Positions 63,979 to 64,000 of a stretch of DNA of 64,000 nucleotides are shown piece after piece; position 1 is the first letter of the stretch; every line of letters starts with the position of its first letter. The position numbers and the translations under genes were made by a program. Source of the stretch: Luteimonas sp. BLCC-B24 (GTDB lineage: Bacteria > Pseudomonadota > Gammaproteobacteria > Xanthomonadales > Xanthomonadaceae); assembly GCF_028550595.1 (NCBI RefSeq), contig NZ_JAQQGN010000005.1:62001-126000 (forward strand). Reading direction: 5' to 3'. The notes under the pieces were generated by a model. That model saw nothing but the letters and a program-made list of their open reading frames with translations. It was not told the origin of the DNA and did not search any database.

Positions 63979-64000
63979 GCCTCCGCGGCGGCCGCGCGGC

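Overview
The window is a GC-rich (roughly 68-70%) chromosomal segment from a gammaproteobacterium, most likely a Xanthomonadaceae member close to Lysobacter or Luteimonas. Evidence is the gene order (lptM-dapF-DUF484-xerC-hslVU, ftsE-ftsX, rhlB/trxA/rho, polA-DUF2782), RhlB and Rho proteins with long low-complexity extensions, S46 and S9 exopeptidases, and large TonB-dependent receptors linked to flavin-dependent halogenases. There are no rRNAs, tRNAs, insertion sequences, prophage genes or CRISPR arrays. All family names come from reading motifs and gene order; no database search was run.

Layout. 1-4485: end of a SulP transporter, a tandem UspA protein, a DUF1176 lipoprotein, and a Phd-type antitoxin/zeta-type kinase pair behind a perfect 12-bp palindrome. 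4531-9367 (minus): cell-wall, recombination and protease cluster lptM-dapF-DUF484-xerC-hslV-hslU. 9519-11057: a nuclease polymorphic-toxin gene and a YezG-like immunity gene. 11260-18673 (minus): a DUF454 gene, then a tightly overlapped seven-gene lipid-modification operon (desaturase, FAD oxidoreductase, DUF1365, Cfa-type methyltransferase, DUF1295, second methyltransferase, lipocalin). 18868-24273: queD, a phasin, a HipA-type kinase/DUF3037 pair, ung, a response regulator with one degenerate receiver, ftsX and ftsE. 24399-28701: rhlB, trxA, rho. 28764-35737 (minus): a TonB-C-like periplasmic protein, a giant membrane-anchored ankyrin protein, a YcgL protein, and a cyanide-insensitive-type bd oxidase. 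35920-50625: S9 peptidase, a small membrane protein, hemF with a perfect FNR box, a RluA-type pseudouridine synthase, a probable C-rich sRNA, polA, DUF2782, a Gfo/Idh oxidoreductase, an S46 peptidase, two small proteins and uvrD.

50819-63978 is the most distinctive part. Two TonB-dependent receptor genes each have a TTGACA -35 box inside a TGACARCGYTGTCA palindrome, the operator core I recall for the LacI-family N-acetylglucosamine repressor NagR. They lie with a FucP/NagP-type sugar transporter, a divergent thioredoxin-reductase-like flavoprotein, and a compact series of halogenase, SapC, JmjC-like cupin and second halogenase. The simplest reading is a carbohydrate-utilisation locus, perhaps for N-acetylglucosamine or chitin fragments, that carries two flavin-dependent halogenases of unknown substrate. 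The window ends just after the second halogenase, so the locus may continue.
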